DNA of 12,953 bases. Source: CAYMRB01 sp964392615 (lineage in GTDB: Bacteria; Planctomycetota; UBA8108). Positions 1 through 7,132 of this stretch are shown here, one piece after another. Below the pieces are notes generated by a model that saw only the letters and a list, made by a program, of their open reading frames with translations, was not told the origin of the DNA and ran no database searches. Every line of letters starts with the position of its first letter. The stretch's first letter is position 1. Position numbers and translations under genes: made by a program. Location: positions 1 through 12,953 of the forward strand of contig CAYMRB010000293.1 in the NCBI GenBank assembly GCA_964392615.1. Reading direction: 5' to 3'.

Positions 1-968
1 ATCAACAAGGCCGTGCGAGAGGCGGCCGAGGGTCCGCTGAAACAGTCGGAGTCGGAGTCGGAGTCGGAGCCCGCCCCCACCGCCAGCTTGCGAACCTTCC
101 CCGTCACGCGAATCCCCTCGTCCTCGAACACGCGGGCCAGCGTGTGCGCGAAGAACAGCGCGGGGTCGTGCACGGCGACGTGGTCCATCCAGTTTTTCGT
201 GCGGGCGTTGATCACGCCGCCGATGCGGATACGGTTCGAGTCGGGAGCGCGGTGGATCGTGATCGCGGTGTTGCCGCGGGCGATCGTGCGCGGAGCGCCG
301 GTGATGACGACGAACGGGTTGTGGGGCACGACCTCGACGCGGGCGCGAGCGCCGGGGGCGCCGGGGTGGATGCGGATGTCGACGCAATTGTCGTTCAGCG
401 CCAGCGGGCTGATCTCGGCGCAGAACCAGCGCCCGAAGTCGCCGGGCGGCCAGCCCGGGAGGTAGCGCTCGTCGTCGAAGAAGGTCGCATCGGCGACGAG
501 ATCGCCGTCGATCGTTCGCAAGCCGGCCTTCCGCAGCCCCTGGGCCCAGGCGCGAAAGAGGGCCAGCACGTCGTCGTCCCAGAAGCGGCCGGAGATATTC
601 GGGTCGCCGGTGCCGACGATCGTCACGTCACCCGTCACGACCCCCCCGACCGCGGCCGCGGGTGCGACGAGGCGCGTGACGTAGTCGTGGTTCGGGCCGA
701 GCAGCTCGAGCGCGGCGGCCGTCGTCAGCACCTTCATGTTCGACGCCGGCTTCAGGGCCGCGTCGGCGTTGACGAGGGCGACGAAGCGGCCGCGATGGTC
801 GACGACGGCCACGCCGACGCGCTTGGCGTCCGCGCCGGAACGGCGGACGAGGCTGCGGATCTCGTCCTCGAGGGTCGGGGCGGCGAGCGATCGACTCGCG
901 GCTGCGACGACGAGGAGGGCAGCCCAGGCGACGGCGACAAGACGGCGAGCGTGCACAGAAGGTCTCAT
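1..968 (-). CDS. dacB: D-alanyl-D-alanine carboxypeptidase/endopeptidase, PBP4 type (peptidase S13), 3' end missing
   Basis: Translation from ATG 968 runs open to the left edge (322 codons seen; the family is usually about 450-500 aa). Residues 1-29 look like a signal peptide (RR at 8-9, a hydrophobic stretch, then SLA-A), so the enzyme should act in the periplasm on peptidoglycan stem peptides. The catalytic SxxK motif is S76-N-M-K79 inside KPASNMKVLTTAAAL, typical of S13 enzymes. Also family-like are the stretches VTGDVTIVGTGDPNIS (111-126), PGWPPGDFGRWFCAEISPLALNDN (171-194) and GIRVTGKVR (285-293). The second (SxN) and third (KTG) motifs should lie beyond the edge and cannot be checked. 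An in-frame TAG four codons upstream makes 968 the first possible ATG; no clear Shine-Dalgarno (SD) sequence precedes it. It lies 34 nt behind the HEAT-repeat gene on the same strand and is probably co-transcribed. A Ser-Asp run at 301-308 is unusual. Confidence 0.93.
   Translation of the reverse strand, partial: MRPSVHARRLVAVAWAALLVVAAASRSLAAPTLEDEIRSLVRRSGADAKRVGVAVVDHRGRFVALVNADAALKPASNMKVLTTAAALELLGPNHDYVTRLVAPAAAVGGVVTGDVTIVGTGDPNISGRFWDDDVLALFRAWAQGLRKAGLRTIDGDLVADATFFDDERYLPGWPPGDFGRWFCAEISPLALNDNCVDIRIHPGAPGARARVEVVPHNPFVVITGAPRTIARGNTAITIHRAPDSNRIRIGGVINARTKNWMDHVAVHDPALFFAHTLARVFEDEGIRVTGKVRKLAVGAGSDSDSDSDCFSGPSAASRTALL
45..68 (-). repeat. Hexanucleotide microsatellite, four GTCGGA units, in frame inside dacB
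   Basis: Four perfect copies of GTCGGA (plus strand) occupy 45-68. Read on the minus strand they encode Ser-Asp four times, residues 301-308 of the PBP4-type protein. The unit is a multiple of three, so gain or loss of copies would change linker length without a frameshift. The run lies just after the GKVR segment that ends the inserted domain of S13 enzymes, probably in a surface linker. That location is inferred from family knowledge. Confidence 0.9.
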
Positions 969-1002
969 AGCTGCGCGAGTCTAAGAATCCGCGCGGCGGA
1001 GT

Positions 1003-2196
1003 TCAAGCGGGCGGCGCGGCGGGAGTCGGGGCGAGGTGGATGTCGCGCAGGAATGCGGCGAGCTTCGCGAAGTCGTCGGGGCCGAGCAGCTGCCGCATGT
1101 CGCGCAGGAACTCGCGGAACGCGTCGACGCACTCGAAGGGCGGCTCCCACTCCTCGACGGAGTCGCAGCGAAGCAGTTTGTACTCCGCAATGATCGCGTG
1201 CAGCTGGCTCCGATCGGCATCGGAGACGTCGCACCCGAGCTCGTGGAGAACGATCGCCCAGGACTCGGCCAGTTGCGGAATGAACGAGTCGCTCCCGCCG
1301 AAGAGACAGCGGAAGATCTCGCCCTCGAACGCCTCGGTCCGATGCGGGTTCATCCAATCGCGCGCCGTGCGGAACTGGCCGATCAAGAAGTGGAGCGCCA
1401 TGTTCCTGCGGTTCGCGTCCTCGAAGAGGAGACGCGCCCGGAAGCGGTCGAACGGGTCCGTCGCGACGCCCGTCGCCACGCGCAGACGGCTGCCGACCAG
1501 CTCGACCATCGAGCGGACGCGGTCGGACGAATCCAATTGGCGCGTGCGCACGGTCCGACGAACCGGGCCGTCGAAGCACCCGATCCGGCCGAGGGCGAAG
1601 AGGGCGAAGGACCGGCTCCAGTGGTCGGAGTCCGCCAACTTCACGAGCGCCGTCACGGCGGATCGCGACGCGGGTCCGATGCGCGCGAGTACGTAAGCCA
1701 CCTCCCCAGCGCGCTGATCGCTCCTCGCGAGCTCGTCGACGAGCCCCGGCACCGCTTCCGCGCCGATCTCGACGAGCGTTCGCGACGCAGCGGACCTCAC
1801 CCGGCGATTCTCCGACGCAAGGAGATGCACGAGGCCGGGGACGGCCGGCGCCCCGAGGCGCCGGGCGAGGGCCGCGGGGCGGAAGCGCTCCCAGGCCTCG
1901 CCGTGTGGCCATTCGACGTCGATGCCGGAGATCCCGACCGCGAGCCGCTGCCGGCGCCAGCGCTGATCGGCCCCATCGCGCTCGAACGCCTCCACGACGT
2001 GCGGCGCGGCGGCCGGCGAGCCCAGCTCGACCAACCTCTCGACGATCGCCGGCGCCTCCGCCGGCGCGGCCCGGTCGAGGCGCCAGACGAGGTACGACTC
2101 GAGAATCGATCGCCGCGCCGCGACGGCCACTCCGAGGCCGACCAGGAGCGAACCGCCGAACAGGGCCACCGCGATTCGTCTCTGCCAGCGTCGCAC
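1003..2196 (-). CDS. HEAT-repeat protein with N-terminal membrane anchor
   Basis: 397 aa, starting at GTG 2196. A strong SD sequence, GGAGGAG, lies 7 nt upstream (2204-2210), and this decides the start. Residues 8-27 are hydrophobic after a basic start (RRWQRR), giving an N-terminal transmembrane anchor or uncleaved signal. HEAT-like helical pairs follow: roughly 48-72 (APAIVERLVELGSPAAAPHVVEAF), 115-146 (APAVPGLVHLLASENRRVRS), 147-176 (AEAVPGLVDELA) and 177-206 (SRSAVTALVKLADSDHW). The C-terminal half (about 220-397) is helical, contains no motif I recognise and ends in a Pro/Ala tail. HEAT repeats usually form protein-binding scaffolds; no catalytic residues are evident. It precedes dacB by 34 nt on the same strand, so a role in the cell envelope is plausible but inferred. 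The partner is unknown. Confidence 0.85.
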   Translation of the reverse strand: MRRWQRRIAVALFGGSLLVGLGVAVAARRSILESYLVWRLDRAAPAEAPAIVERLVELGSPAAAPHVVEAFERDGADQRWRRQRLAVGISGIDVEWPHGEAWERFRPAALARRLGAPAVPGLVHLLASENRRVRSAASRTLVEIGAEAVPGLVDELARSDQRAGEVAYVLARIGPASRSAVTALVKLADSDHWSRSFALFALGRIGCFDGPVRRTVRTRQLDSSDRVRSMVELVGSRLRVATGVATDPFDRFRARLLFEDANRRNMALHFLIGQFRTARDWMNPHRTEAFEGEIFRCLFGGSDSFIPQLAESWAIVLHELGCDVSDADRSQLHAIIAEYKLLRCDSVEEWEPPFECVDAFREFLRDMRQLLGPDDFAKLAAFLRDIHLAPTPAAPPA

Positions 2197-2287
2197 CAGG
2201 GAACTCCTCCCGTCTGCCGATCGTGTCGCAAACGCCCGAGGGCGCCGAGGATGGGACGATCGCGCCGCGCCGCTATTCGCGAGTTCG

Positions 2288-2316
2288 TTTACTCCGACGC
2301 CACCTCGCGCTACAGT
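2288..2316 (+). promoter_or_regulatory. Candidate sigma70-type promoter for the 413-aa gene
   Basis: TTTACT (2288-2293) and TACAGT (2311-2316) are separated by 17 nt, and each matches the sigma70 consensus at four of six positions. Transcription would start near 2323, giving a leader of about 49 nt to the GTG at 2372. The rest of the 175-nt divergent gap (2197-2371) holds the SD sequences of both genes and short GC-rich palindromes, with no recognisable operator. This is a prediction from sequence only. Confidence 0.35.
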
Positions 2317-2371
2317 TGAGGTACCCCCCGAGGGGCTCCGCTTTAATGGGCCACTTCAGGAGGACGATCCC

Positions 2372-3613
2372 GTGGACGTCGACAACTCCTCCCCCTCCGG
2401 TTGCCCGCCACGGGATCCGCAGGACGCGCGAAGCGAGCCGTCTGACCCGCGTCAGCGTCTCGACGCCATCGAGCACGAGCTCTCGGAGGTCTTCTGGGAT
2501 CTGTTCGCCGAGCGCCGCCGATCGACGGGTATCGACGGGGCGACTCCGTCCACCGCGCCGATCGATCTGCACCTGCGCCTGAGCCCGCCGAACGGCAGCG
2601 GCAACGGCAAGAACGGACGCGGTCAGCGCGACACCGAGCTCTGGGCCCAGCTGCGCCGCGCCGCCGAGCACCTCGCGGACCGCCACGCGACGTTCCCGGC
2701 CGGGCGCGTGTACTGCTATTGGTCGAAGTCGTTCGACGCGGAGCAGTCGACCCCGCCGGATCCCCGCTGCGTCTTCGGCGGCTATCGGGCCACCGGTCAA
2801 CCGCTGTGGCCGGAGCTCACGAGCGTGCTGCTGGAGCGCCGCGATCCGCGCATCGATCTGCTGTATCACGACACGCCGGCGCTGCTGACCGTGGTGCAGG
2901 GGGCTCGAGAGCTGCGCCGTGACCAGCTCGCGACGTGGGGACGGCGATCGTCGATCTACCGCATCCTCGGCCAGGTCGTCGCCGGCTACTTCGTCGCCCC
3001 GGCGCGCGACGGCCGGCTACGCGAGCCGTACGCGGTGACGTTCCAGGCCGTTCAGGGCGGCCACGTGACGTCGCCCGTCTTCCTCAACGTCGTCGGACAG
3101 CTCTCCGATGGCACGCCGGCGCGCGAGATTCTGGAGGAATCCTCCGACCGGCTCTGGGACGCGGTCGCCGCCGCGCAACGGCAGCTCGCGGAGATCCGCC
3201 TCGAGTCCGTCCCGCGCCGCCGTCGTCATGGCGAGCTGATGCGTCGGACGATGGACACGCTGCGTCGCCTATCCCGCCACTTCGAGCGCATCTTCCGACA
3301 GCGCGGCCGGCGCACGCTGCACGCGCGGGATCGTCACCGCAGCCGGCGCCGACCGACGTCGAAAGCCCTCGAGGACGCGCTCGGAGCCCGCTCCGACACG
3401 ATCTACCGCGACGTCGAGGAGCACACGTGGATCGTCGTCGGCCCGCGCAATCGCGTCCACGTGTTCAACGACGCCGGCGCGCACGTCACGAGTGTCGTCT
3501 ACCCTGGCGAGACGGTCCGCCACCGCACGACGAAGGGCAAGTGGCAGAAGCCGCGCGCGGAGGAGCTCGACGGCTTCCGCGCGGCGTTGCGGCAGAGCTC
3601 GCGCCCCGCGTAG
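2372..3613 (+). CDS. Uncharacterised 413-aa soluble protein with Arg-rich middle segment
   Basis: I do not recognise this protein. It starts at GTG 2372, with AGGAGG 8 nt upstream (2358-2363); the ATG at 2346 is out of frame. There is no signal peptide or membrane segment, so it is probably cytoplasmic. By eye the parts are: a polar, Pro/Asp-rich N-terminus (1-30); a helix (30-50); a Gly/Asn-rich linker (72-86); a mixed alpha/beta region about 88-245 with aromatic-rich pieces (GRVYCYWSKSFD 111-122, RCVFGGYRATGQPLWPEL 132-149, GYFVAPARDG 205-214); a strongly basic helical segment about 280-330 (RRRRH, RQRGRRTLHARDRHRSRRR) that could bind nucleic acid or a membrane surface; and a small C-terminal domain about 340-403 of probable beta strands (HTWIVVGPRNRVHVFNDAGAH). 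It is divergent from the HEAT/dacB operon and convergent with the MCE operon, so it appears to be a single transcription unit. Function unknown. Confidence 0.8.
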   Translation: MDVDNSSPSGCPPRDPQDARSEPSDPRQRLDAIEHELSEVFWDLFAERRRSTGIDGATPSTAPIDLHLRLSPPNGSGNGKNGRGQRDTELWAQLRRAAEHLADRHATFPAGRVYCYWSKSFDAEQSTPPDPRCVFGGYRATGQPLWPELTSVLLERRDPRIDLLYHDTPALLTVVQGARELRRDQLATWGRRSSIYRILGQVVAGYFVAPARDGRLREPYAVTFQAVQGGHVTSPVFLNVVGQLSDGTPAREILEESSDRLWDAVAAAQRQLAEIRLESVPRRRRHGELMRRTMDTLRRLSRHFERIFRQRGRRTLHARDRHRSRRRPTSKALEDALGARSDTIYRDVEEHTWIVVGPRNRVHVFNDAGAHVTSVVYPGETVRHRTTKGKWQKPRAEELDGFRAALRQSSRPA

Positions 3614-3636
3614 CGACTCCCTGAAGAATGAGGCGC

Positions 3637-3678
3637 GATCAGCGATCGGCGATCAGCGATCAGCGATCAGCGATCAGC
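3637..3678. repeat. Tandem array of six 7-bp units (GATCAGC)
   Basis: Six contiguous heptamers fill 3637-3678: five GATCAGC and one variant GATCGGC (second unit, 3644-3650). They occupy most of the 60-nt gap between two convergent genes, and the TGA stop of the MCE-operon lipoprotein (3674-3676) lies inside the last unit. GATC therefore occurs every 7 bp. There is no hairpin followed by a T-run, so it is not a classical intrinsic terminator. The function is unknown; a variable-number tandem repeat is the simplest reading. Confidence 0.9.
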
Positions 3679-4279
3679 GCGCCATCGCGTCGAGGAACGG
3701 CCGCAGCGCTTCCGGACCGAGCTCCTCGCGCGCTCCGAGGTCGTCGAGGTTGACCGCCCAGACGACCGTGCGCCCGTCGACCTCACGTACGACCGTCGCG
3801 AGAATGCCGCGCCCCTTGCGCGGGCGCGATTTCTCGTCGCGCAGCTGCGACGTGAACTCGTAGACGACCCAGACAACGCTCGCGCCGTCGACGTTCGCCT
3901 TGCCGTCGCCGGCGAGATGGAACCCCGAGCGGAGCTCCTGGATCAGCGGCAGGTGCGAATAGACGTCGGCGAGCCGCGTCGGGTCCTGCTCGCCCGGCTT
4001 CTGCGCGAAGCGGACGGCCCACGCCTCGTCGAGGCCGTGCTGCACACCGCGGTAGTAGAACGTCAGCGAGTCGCTCTCGACCTCGACGCGCTTGAGCTCG
4101 AAGAGCTCCTCATCGACCTCGAAGCCCGCCGCGCGGCTCGTCGCGACGAGGACGGCCTCGTTCGACGCGAACTCGTTCGACGGCGCGAACAGCAGCTCGC
4201 ATCCGGTCCCGAGCGCGACCGTCGCCGCCAATACCGCGACGCTTGCCAGGCGGCGCACCGCGTCCCCCGTCGTCCGCAT
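3674..4279 (-). CDS. Putative lipoprotein, last gene of the MCE operon
   Basis: 201 aa from ATG 4279; an adjacent in-frame GTG at 4282 would add one residue. The start overlaps the mlaD stop as TGATG, a classic arrangement for translational coupling, with AAGGA upstream. A basic N-terminus (R9 R10) and hydrophobic segment end in LGTGC with Cys27, a probable lipobox. The residue at -3 is Gly, which is not ideal. The mature part (about 174 aa) has alternating strand-like segments such as SLTFYYRG, ASVVWVVYEF and RTVVWAVNLDDLG, and I do not recognise the family. Lipoproteins accompany other MCE systems (PqiC in Pqi; MlaA works with Mla), so by position this may be the outer-membrane-facing partner of the transporter. 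That role is inferred; no similarity to PqiC or MlaA is visible. It ends inside the heptamer repeat array. Confidence 0.82.
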   Translation of the reverse strand: MRTTGDAVRRLASVAVLAATVALGTGCELLFAPSNEFASNEAVLVATSRAAGFEVDEELFELKRVEVESDSLTFYYRGVQHGLDEAWAVRFAQKPGEQDPTRLADVYSHLPLIQELRSGFHLAGDGKANVDGASVVWVVYEFTSQLRDEKSRPRKGRGILATVVREVDGRTVVWAVNLDDLGAREELGPEALRPFLDAMAR

Positions 4280-5550
4280 CACTTGCCGTCCTTTCCCCCG
4301 CCCGCATCGCGGTCGTCCTTTTCGTCGTCGCCGCCGTCTCGAGTGATGTCGTCGTCCGTGGTCGCGCCGTCGTCCGTGGTCGTACCGTCGTTCCTGTGGG
4401 TCGCGGGGACGGTGGAGCCGAGCTCGCCGGTTCTCCCGGGGTACAAAGCCAGGATCCTCGCGCGCTCCGCTTCGTTGCGCGCGATGAACGACGCGCGGCT
4501 CTCGCGGAGGCTCACCTCGCGCCCCTTGCTCTCGGCGTTGCGGATCAGGTTCTGCACGTAGCCCAGCTCGCGAACGCCGAGGAACACGTCGCGCAGGCTC
4601 GCCGCGATCGACGGATCGTGGAGCAGCATGCCGATCGAGCCGTCGCCGCGCTCGAGCATCGCCAGGATCCTCTCGACCGACCCGGCGCCGCGCTCGAGAC
4701 GCTTGACCAGCAGCTCGATGTCGTCGGCGAACTCGTCGTCACTGACGATGCGCCCCAGCACGCCTTCGCCGGAGTCGATCTTGCGAGCGAGGCTGTCGAG
4801 CGACGCGATGAGGTTCGCCGAGCTCTCGAGGGCCCGACCGATGCGCTGCTCGTACTCTTCATCGAAAATCAGCTTGCCGAGCGCACCGCGTCCGCCCCTG
4901 ACCTCGCCGACGACGTCGTTGACCTCGACCGTCATGCGGTCGACGTTGACCGCGAGCTGGTTCAGCGTCGTCGTGAAGAGGTTCAGGTTGTCGTAGAGCT
5001 CCGATTGGTTCAGGAGCTTGCCGAGCGCGCCCTCGCCCTTGTCGATCTTGGTGAGGATCTTGACCAGCTGGCGCAGGACGTCGGTCGCATTGCCGGTCAG
5101 CTCTTCGCCGACGATATTCGCGACGAGCGACTTCTCCTCGTACCGAAGCTCGCCGCCGCGCGCCATCTCGCCGGACTCGAGCGAGCCTTGCGTCACGTGG
5201 ACGGTGACGTCGCCGAGCAATCCGATGTTCTTCAGCGTGACGAGGGAGTCGTTGCGAATGCGCGTCTGCGCGGCCCGTCCCTCGACGCTCAGCGTGACCC
5301 GCACCTCCGGGATCGTCAGGTCATCGACGAACTCGATCGACGTGACGTTTCCGACGCGGATGCCCTGCAGATAGACGGGCGAGCCGGCTGTCAGGCCGGT
5401 CGTCGATGGACACTGAACGTGGTAGTGCCGCTCGTCCGCGAAGAAGCCGCCTCCCGTGCCCACCCAGAAGAGGGCGCCGACGAGGATGACCGTCGCGACG
5501 AAGAGCACGAACCCGACGCTGAATCCGGTGGCTCGCGAAGTACTTGGCAT
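4279..5550 (-). CDS. mlaD: MCE-domain (MlaD-like) substrate-binding protein of lipid ABC transporter
   Basis: 423 aa from ATG 5550, 5 nt after the ATPase stop; AGGAGGG (5561-5567) lies 10 nt upstream. One transmembrane helix (about 11-31) anchors the protein in the inner membrane. The MCE domain follows (about 40-122): STTGLTAGSPVYLQGIRVGNV (49-69), then strands to NDSLVTLKNIGLLGDVTVHV (100-119). The region after it is helical and holds four repeats of the form GxGxLGxLL followed by an acidic residue-rich turn, at about 168-189, 217-237, 257-278 and 298-319. MCE proteins form hexameric rings, and such C-terminal helices can build a channel or needle through the periplasm. The tail (383-423) is Thr/Asp-rich and looks disordered. 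It is much longer than E. coli MlaD (about 180 aa), resembling the long MCE proteins of non-enteric diderms. The stop overlaps the start of the lipoprotein gene. Confidence 0.92.
   Translation of the reverse strand: MPSTSRATGFSVGFVLFVATVILVGALFWVGTGGGFFADERHYHVQCPSTTGLTAGSPVYLQGIRVGNVTSIEFVDDLTIPEVRVTLSVEGRAAQTRIRNDSLVTLKNIGLLGDVTVHVTQGSLESGEMARGGELRYEEKSLVANIVGEELTGNATDVLRQLVKILTKIDKGEGALGKLLNQSELYDNLNLFTTTLNQLAVNVDRMTVEVNDVVGEVRGGRGALGKLIFDEEYEQRIGRALESSANLIASLDSLARKIDSGEGVLGRIVSDDEFADDIELLVKRLERGAGSVERILAMLERGDGSIGMLLHDPSIAASLRDVFLGVRELGYVQNLIRNAESKGREVSLRESRASFIARNEAERARILALYPGRTGELGSTVPATHRNDGTTTDDGATTDDDITRDGGDDEKDDRDAGGGKDGK
4351..4386 (-). repeat. 18-bp tandem duplication in the mlaD tail
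   Basis: Two adjacent 18-bp units (4351-4368 and 4369-4386) match at 16 of 18 positions, differing as CG versus TA near the end. On the coding strand they give GTTTDD then GATTDD, part of the acidic low-complexity C-terminus of the MCE protein. They lie in frame and probably arose by local duplication in a disordered segment. Confidence 0.8.
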
Positions 5551-5555
5551 GACGT

Positions 5556-6362
5556 TCAATCCCTCCTGTCGACACCCGCCGCGTCGGCCTCGGCGGTGCC
5601 GGCGGACTCGAATCCCTCGAGGAAGCGGCGGACCTCGGGCTGCTCGCTCCGGAAGAGCTCCGCCGGGCCGCCGTCCGCGAGGATGCGGCCTCCGGACAGG
5701 TAGATCCACCGGCTCGCTACGGCGCGCGCGCAGGCGACGTCGTGCGTGACGACGATGGATGTCGAGTGCAGTCGATTGTCCAAATCTCGGATCAGCTCGG
5801 ACACTTTCCGGCCAGTCAACGGGTCGAGACCCGTCGTTGGCTCATCATAGAGCAATAGCTCCGGGTCAACCGACAAAGTCCGTGCCAAAGCCGCCCGTTT
5901 GCGCATGCCGCCGGACAGCTCCGACGGGCTGCGCTCTCCCGTCTCCGCCAGATCGACCCACTCGAGACGCTCGTTGACGATCCGCCGGATCGTGCTCTCG
6001 TCGTGCCCGAGGCGGTATTCTCGCAGCGGAAACGCGACGTTCTCGAAGACGCTCAGGGAGTCGAATAGCGCCCCGGACTGAAAAACCATGCCCATCCGGC
6101 GACGGTACGGCGACAGCGCGTCCTCCTCGAGATCGCTCGTCGCGTCGCCCCACAGCCGCACGATGCCCGTGTCCGGCTTCAGGAGCCCGATGACGAGCTT
6201 CAGAAACACGCTCTTGCCGGTGCCGCTCGGCCCGAGGATGGCGACGTTCTCGCCGCGGCGCAGGACGAAGTCGACACGGCTCATCACGGTGAGCGGGCCG
6301 AACCGCTTCGTGACCTTTTCGAACTCGACGATCGACCCGTTGCTCGCATCGGTGCCAGGCAT
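5556..6362 (-). CDS. mlaF: ABC transporter ATPase, MlaF type
   Basis: 268 aa from ATG 6362, 2 nt after the permease stop; GGGGGAG (6370-6376) lies 7 nt upstream. An in-frame extension to 6629 would overlap the permease and is not needed. All nucleotide-binding motifs are present: Walker A GPSGTGKS (44-51), Q-loop Q95, signature LSGGM (149-153) followed by RKRAALAR, Walker B LLLYDE (169-174), D-loop GLDP, and switch His207 in VTHD. The RKRAALAR segment after the signature is typical of MlaF/Mkl-type ATPases. It should form the cytoplasmic motor that, with MlaE, drives lipid exchange with the periplasmic MCE ring. The direction of transport cannot be told from sequence. The C-terminal end (250-268) is a short Ala/Glu/Asp-rich tail. 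I see no mlaB (STAS) gene within the operon. Confidence 0.96.
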   Translation of the reverse strand: MPGTDASNGSIVEFEKVTKRFGPLTVMSRVDFVLRRGENVAILGPSGTGKSVFLKLVIGLLKPDTGIVRLWGDATSDLEEDALSPYRRRMGMVFQSGALFDSLSVFENVAFPLREYRLGHDESTIRRIVNERLEWVDLAETGERSPSELSGGMRKRAALARTLSVDPELLLYDEPTTGLDPLTGRKVSELIRDLDNRLHSTSIVVTHDVACARAVASRWIYLSGGRILADGGPAELFRSEQPEVRRFLEGFESAGTAEADAAGVDRRD

Positions 6363-6364
6363 CG

Positions 6365-7117
6365 TCACACTCCCCCGACGCTCACGAAGATCCACGTCAA
6401 CACGACATCGGAGGCGAGAATCGCCAATACGGACGCGACCATCGCCTTCGTCGTCGATGCGCCGACGGCCTCGGTCGCCCGGGGGGTCCGGAATCCGACG
6501 AACGTACCGATCAGCCCGATCGCGAGACCGAAGACGACGGCCTTCGTCAGGCACGTGAGCAGGTCGAAGCGGTCGATCGCGATGCGGGTCTTCTCGATGT
6601 ACTGACCGCCGGCGAGGCCGAGCTGCCACTCGGCGAGCAGGAGCCCGCTCGCGATGCCGACGACCACCGCGATGGCGGTCAGGGCCGGCAGCATCAGCGC
6701 GATCGCCAGCACGCGAGGCACGCCGATCTTGGCGATGGGATCGAGACCGAACGCGCGATACGCGTCGACTTGCTCGGTCACGACCATCGAGCCGATCTCG
6801 GCGGCGGTGCCCGTACCGACGCGACCCGCGAACATGATGGCCGCGAACACGGGGCCGATCTCACGGACGAAGGCGAGGCTCATCATCGTCGCGACTTCCA
6901 GCTTCGCGCCGAAGCGCGCCAGCACGAAGTAGCTCTGCAGCACCAAGACGAGCCCGATGAAGAACGCGCAGAGGTTGACCACGGTCAGCGACTCGACGCC
7001 GACGCGGTACATCTGCTCCGTGACGCTCCGAAGGGCGTAGCGGCGGCTGAAGACGCGGGAGAGCGTTCCTCCCGCGAACACGCCGAAATCACCGAGGACG
7101 ATTAGTGCGGACTTCAT
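6365..7117 (-). CDS. mlaE: ABC transporter permease, MlaE type
   Basis: 250 aa from ATG 7117, the normal size for MlaE. Longer in-frame reading (to 7267) would run into the start of the divergent gene and adds no family sequence. Family hallmarks are clear: FxIGxVLxLQ (52-61), REIGPV (85-90), AGRVGTGTAAEIGSM (97-111), TEQVDAYRAFGLDP (114-127), then helices at about 134-162 and 193-210, GFRTPRATEAVG (208-219) and a final helix about 228-247. It is the inner-membrane core that binds the lipid, contacts MlaF below and carries the MCE ring on its periplasmic side. It is the first gene of a tightly packed four-gene operon. The only SD-like sequence, GAGGGT, abuts the ATG and is too close to work normally; a TATCAT box ends 9 nt upstream, so the message may be leaderless or nearly so. 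Confidence 0.95.
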   Translation of the reverse strand: MKSALIVLGDFGVFAGGTLSRVFSRRYALRSVTEQMYRVGVESLTVVNLCAFFIGLVLVLQSYFVLARFGAKLEVATMMSLAFVREIGPVFAAIMFAGRVGTGTAAEIGSMVVTEQVDAYRAFGLDPIAKIGVPRVLAIALMLPALTAIAVVVGIASGLLLAEWQLGLAGGQYIEKTRIAIDRFDLLTCLTKAVVFGLAIGLIGTFVGFRTPRATEAVGASTTKAMVASVLAILASDVVLTWIFVSVGGV

Positions 7118-7126
7118 ACCCTCGCG

Positions 7127-7132
7127 ATGATA
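7127..7132 (-). promoter_or_regulatory. Candidate -10 box of the mlaEFD operon
   Basis: On the minus strand TATCAT (five of six matches to TATAAT) lies exactly 9 nt before the mlaE ATG. With an 18-nt spacer, GTTTTC upstream is only a poor -35. If used, transcription would start within a few nucleotides of the ATG. Weak prediction. Confidence 0.28.

Noticed and set aside
144..2319. Long plus-strand frames (144-1193 and 1036-2319) opposite dacB and the HEAT gene
   Set aside because: The minus-strand translations give an S13 SxxK motif with signal peptide and clear HEAT repeats; the plus-strand frames give neither domains nor SD sequences.
4243..5703. 486-codon plus-strand open frame opposite mlaD
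   Set aside because: It lies antisense to a clear MCE protein with transmembrane segment, MCE motifs and SD; its translation is low-complexity Asp/Arg/Leu text without motifs.
6363..6629. N-terminal extension of mlaF to 6629
   Set aside because: It would overlap the permease by about 265 nt. ATG 6362 has a well-spaced GGGGGAG and gives the normal length.
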